Below are positions 61,493-64,000 of a stretch of DNA of 64,000 nucleotides, piece by piece. This stretch comes from Methanomethylovorans sp041447285 (lineage in GTDB: Archaea; Halobacteriota; Methanosarcinia; Methanosarcinales; Methanosarcinaceae): NCBI RefSeq assembly GCF_041447285.1, contig NZ_JBGMEB010000014.1:62001-126000 (forward strand), read 5' to 3'. Within the stretch, counting starts at the first letter, position 1; the number at the start of each line of letters is the position of its first letter. Both the position numbers and the translations under genes were made by a program. The notes under the pieces are model-generated. The model was not told where the DNA came from, did no database searches, and saw only the letters and a list, made by a program, of their open reading frames with translations.

Positions 61493-61786
61493 CTACCGAT
61501 CAACACTGCATTCATTGTCTTGTTTTTTAAAAATACTTTTAGTAGCGCAGTATATCCATCCTTTATGCAATGCAAGGTGTATTGCAGTAAAAACCGTCAT
61601 CATGATAGCTGACCTGTTATGTATAAGTGTCCATGTAGCCTTCGTAATTCCTAAATATTCCTGATATCTGCCCCGTGGAACACCTGAAGGTATCACAAAC
61701 AACATAACAAATCCTGTAACTGCAATTATCAAGAATAGTACAGTCAAAATGACATCTACGGAGTAATTAAGCTTCACCCTGTTCAT
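61493..61786 (-). CDS. DUF4405-like small membrane protein
   Basis: 97 residues with two membrane helices (VILTVLFLIIAVTGFVMLFV and SAIMMTVFTAIHLALHKGWI). The order VTGFxMLF, WTLIHNRSAI and AIHLALHKGW is typical of DUF4405, a family like the first helices of cytochrome b; the three histidines could bind heme. No partner gene is adjacent. Confidence 0.75.
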   Translation of the reverse strand: MNRVKLNYSVDVILTVLFLIIAVTGFVMLFVIPSGVPRGRYQEYLGITKATWTLIHNRSAIMMTVFTAIHLALHKGWIYCATKSIFKKQDNECSVDR

Positions 61787-62037
61787 TTGTTATCCTCTTT
61801 TAATTTAATGTCAACACATAATTTATTTGAATGTATCCATATTTCTGATGTTTTACTCAATTCTGACTTGATATTGAAGAGCTAATTGAAAATAGCAAAA
61901 ATACTTATAGTCTTATGGGAGAATTGTGAACAGTTATATAGAGCAAAGGATTTTTATTTTGATATGAAAATGGATTTAACTCTGATTTCTTGTTAATTTT
62001 GGGCTGGATTTATTTTAGAAGGAAGGAGACAATAGTA

Positions 62038-62646
62038 ATGAATATTTCTATCAGATCAGAAGAAGAAAAAGACTTCAAATATGTAGAAAATATGACCAGA
62101 GAAGCATTCTGGGACCTATATAAGCCCGGATGTGATGAACATCTTGTAGTGCATAAAATAAGAAAAGTACCTGCATTTGTAAAAGAACTGGATTTTATTG
62201 CATGTGATAAGGATACAATTGTTGGCAATATTATCTATTCAAGAGCTAAGGTAGTAAATGAGGAAAGTAAAGAATCTGAAGTTTTATGTATGGGCCCGGT
62301 TACAGTATTGCCATCATATCAAAAGCAAGGAATCGGTTCTTTATTGATGAATCATTCTATCAAAAAGGCAAAGCAGCTGGGATATAAAGGTATAATAATC
62401 TTTGGAAATCCTGACTATTATCAACGCTTTGGTTTTGTAAATGCTAAAGAATATAATATCCAGACATCCTGGGGTGAAAATATGGATGCTTTTATGGCAT
62501 TAGAACTCTACGAGGGTAGCTTGAAGGATGTTTCAGGAAAATTTTATGAGGACGAAGTTTTTAAAATTGAAAATAAAGAGCTGGGGGATTTTGAAAAGCA
62601 ATTTCCCCATAAAGAAAAGCATGTTACTGACACTCAATTAAAGTAG
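62038..62646 (+). CDS. GNAT family N-acetyltransferase (YhbS-like)
   Basis: 202 residues from ATG 62038, chosen for GAAGGAAGGAG upstream. MGPVTVLPSYQKQGIGSLLM contains the acetyl-CoA loop, and GYKGIIIFGNPDYYQRFGF is typical of the YhbS group. A C-terminal extension carries acidic and lysine residues. Acceptor unknown. Confidence 0.87.
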   Translation: MNISIRSEEEKDFKYVENMTREAFWDLYKPGCDEHLVVHKIRKVPAFVKELDFIACDKDTIVGNIIYSRAKVVNEESKESEVLCMGPVTVLPSYQKQGIGSLLMNHSIKKAKQLGYKGIIIFGNPDYYQRFGFVNAKEYNIQTSWGENMDAFMALELYEGSLKDVSGKFYEDEVFKIENKELGDFEKQFPHKEKHVTDTQLK

Positions 62647-62783
62647 GATTCAATCAATAGGTATAGAAGACAAAAGTAAATAAATTCATGAATAGAATTT
62701 CTTTTGATGAAATTCCGAATGATTATTTACCAACAGTACTGGAGATTTGTGAAATATCACTCGGTTAAAGGCCAAGTGGCAGT

Positions 62784-64000
62784 TCACTTTAAGAGCCTCT
62801 GCATGTCTTCTTCTATAGTGCTGTTCGGCGTTATATTGAACTTCTCTACCAGAACATTGAGAACATTCGGTGAGATAAATGCCGGTAGCTTTGGACCAAG
62901 GGTAATATTATGTATTTCGAGCCTTAGGAGGGTAAGTAATACAAGGACTGCTTTTTGTTCGTACCATGCGATGTTGTACGAGATCGGTGCTTCGTTAACA
63001 TCTGTAAATCCAAGTCTGGCCATAAGTCCTTGTGCAATGACGATCAGTGAAAATGAATCATTACACTGTCCTGCATCCAGTACCCTTGGAATCCCATCAA
63101 TGTCCCCGAGATTAAGTTTGTTGTAGCGATATTTTGCACATCCGGCGGTAAGTATGACCGTATCCTTTGGCAGTGCTTCTGCAAAATCCGTATAATACTG
63201 CCTCTCCTTGTGACGTCCGTCACATCCTGCCATGACAATGAACTTCTTTATCTTGCCTGCTTTGACGGCATTAATGATCTTGTCCGCGTTAGATAGTACA
63301 GAATTATAAGCAAATCCGGTCGTGACGGTGCCTTCTTCCAGTTGTACCGGAGGTTTGCACTGCTTTGCCTGCTCGATGATAACCGAAAAGTCTTTCTTAC
63401 CATTTTCAGCCACAATATGTGTGGCACCATCATAACCTACGGGACCTGTAGTGTATAACCTGTCAATATAGGTATTTCTTGGAGGAACTATGCAGTTGGT
63501 AGTCAACAATATTGGTCCGTTGAAGCTCTCGAACTCCTGCTGCTGGCGGCACCATGATCCGCCGTAGTTGCCGATCAGATGTTCATACTTCTTAAATTCA
63601 GGATATGAATTTGCAGGCAGCATTTCCCCATGAGTATAAACATCGACACCTGTCCCCTCGGTTTGATCCAATAGTTGTTTCAGGTCATTCAGATCATGCC
63701 CACTGACAAGGATTCCAGGCTTGTCTCTTGTTCCAATATTGACTTGTGTAGGTTCCGGATTTCCGAATGCAGTGGTATTTGCCATATCGAGTTCTGCCAT
63801 TACATCAAAACCCATCTCCCCACATTTTAGGACCAATGAGATGAGCTTCTTATCATCCAGATTGTCATCCGTGGTTGACACAAGGGCTTCTTCTAAAAAT
63901 GAATTTACTTTTTTACTGGAATGTCCAAGCATCATAGCGTGGTATGCATATGCTGCTATTCCTTTGACACCATAGGTCAACAGTTCTCTTAATGATCGGA
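62784..64000 (-). CDS. hcp: Hybrid cluster protein Hcp, C-terminal 405 residues (partial)
   Basis: The frame is open through the right edge (RSLRELLTYGVKGIAAYAYH), so the N-terminal third with the first cluster cysteines is outside. The ligands of the hybrid Fe-S-O cluster are visible: Cys in LTTNCIVPPRN, LTAGCAKYRYN and LDAGQCNDSF, Glu in NIAWYEQKAV and His in LVSGHDLNDL. Hcp reduces hydroxylamine or nitric oxide and protects anaerobes against nitrosative stress. Confidence 0.95.
   Translation of the reverse strand, partial: RSLRELLTYGVKGIAAYAYHAMMLGHSSKKVNSFLEEALVSTTDDNLDDKKLISLVLKCGEMGFDVMAELDMANTTAFGNPEPTQVNIGTRDKPGILVSGHDLNDLKQLLDQTEGTGVDVYTHGEMLPANSYPEFKKYEHLIGNYGGSWCRQQQEFESFNGPILLTTNCIVPPRNTYIDRLYTTGPVGYDGATHIVAENGKKDFSVIIEQAKQCKPPVQLEEGTVTTGFAYNSVLSNADKIINAVKAGKIKKFIVMAGCDGRHKERQYYTDFAEALPKDTVILTAGCAKYRYNKLNLGDIDGIPRVLDAGQCNDSFSLIVIAQGLMARLGFTDVNEAPISYNIAWYEQKAVLVLLTLLRLEIHNITLGPKLPAFISPNVLNVLVEKFNITPNSTIEEDMQRLLK

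Noticed and set aside
61919..61930. AATTGTGAA before the GNAT gene as a sixth regulon site
   Set aside because: Only one half matches TTCACAATTGTGAA; the other half has too many differences.

Overview
The window reads as chromosomal DNA of a methylotrophic methanogen of the Methanosarcinaceae. The support is the methanol methyltransferase pair mtaC-mtaB, an HdrA-MvhD fusion with an eight-cluster polyferredoxin, Sep-tRNA:Cys-tRNA synthase, the archaeal amidotransferase subunit GatE, pyruvoyl arginine decarboxylase, a DUF2551 protein and BRE/TATA-type promoters. A genus such as Methanomethylovorans or Methanolobus is only a guess. Genes are moderately AT-rich; mtaCB stands out by its regular, highly expressed codon choice.

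Layout. 1-4587 (minus): an operon for an uncommon metal/metallo-ligand uptake system: a lipoprotein fusing a ModA-like and a FepB/BtuF-like binding domain, a SAM methyltransferase, a radical SAM protein that ends in a binding-protein lobe, and the start of a FecCD permease. 4926-6922: the divergent larB-larC pair (nickel-pincer cofactor). 7065-9225: an FrhB-like iron-sulfur protein and a TerC-like membrane protein. 9351-18004: sulfur and cofactor genes: tRNA-Cys, SepCysS, metY, metX, a ThiS-like carrier, nadA, thiM, thiE and a ThiF-like E1. 18384-24043: hdrA-polyferredoxin and gatE, then a transposase remnant. 24762-32113: isochorismatase-like hydrolase, carA-carB and argG. 32298-38919: unknown genes, a dihydrofolate-reductase-like gene broken by a small IS200/IS605-type element, a membrane histidine kinase and pdaD. 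39347-45711: a kinase-less PAS/GAF protein, an orphan MtaC paralog and mtaC-mtaB. 45712-50427: gene-poor, with an integrase remnant, tRNA-Gln and small DNA-binding genes. 50428-54002: MFS transporter, membrane phosphatase-like protein and PPP phosphatase. 54035-56513: tusA, dsrE2-like, iscS-like, iscU. 56538-64000: assorted genes ending in a partial hybrid cluster protein.

Two signals stand out. First, a 14-bp palindrome, TTCACAATTGTGAA or a one-base variant, occurs at five places (9353, 15538, 15563, 17186, 53999), each close downstream of a TATA-like box and in front of tRNA-Cys/SepCysS/metYX/thiS-like, nadA, thiME, thiF-like or tusA-dsrE-iscS-iscU. This looks like the operator of an undescribed sulfur/Fe-S/thiamine regulon. 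Second, the iscS-like protein in that regulon keeps the catalytic cysteine but has lost the PLP lysine (Thr207), the ring-stacking histidine (Asp105) and the PLP-contacting glutamine (His184), so it should not be a PLP cysteine desulfurase. With TusA, DsrE2, a ThiS-like carrier and an E1 enzyme alongside, the window suggests a carrier-protein sulfur relay feeding methionine, Cys-tRNA and Fe-S synthesis.

A third theme is methanol sensing: the promoter leaders of the PAS/GAF gene and of mtaCB share a GTAGATTGGATC element within structured RNA, with a near copy on the other strand after mtaB.
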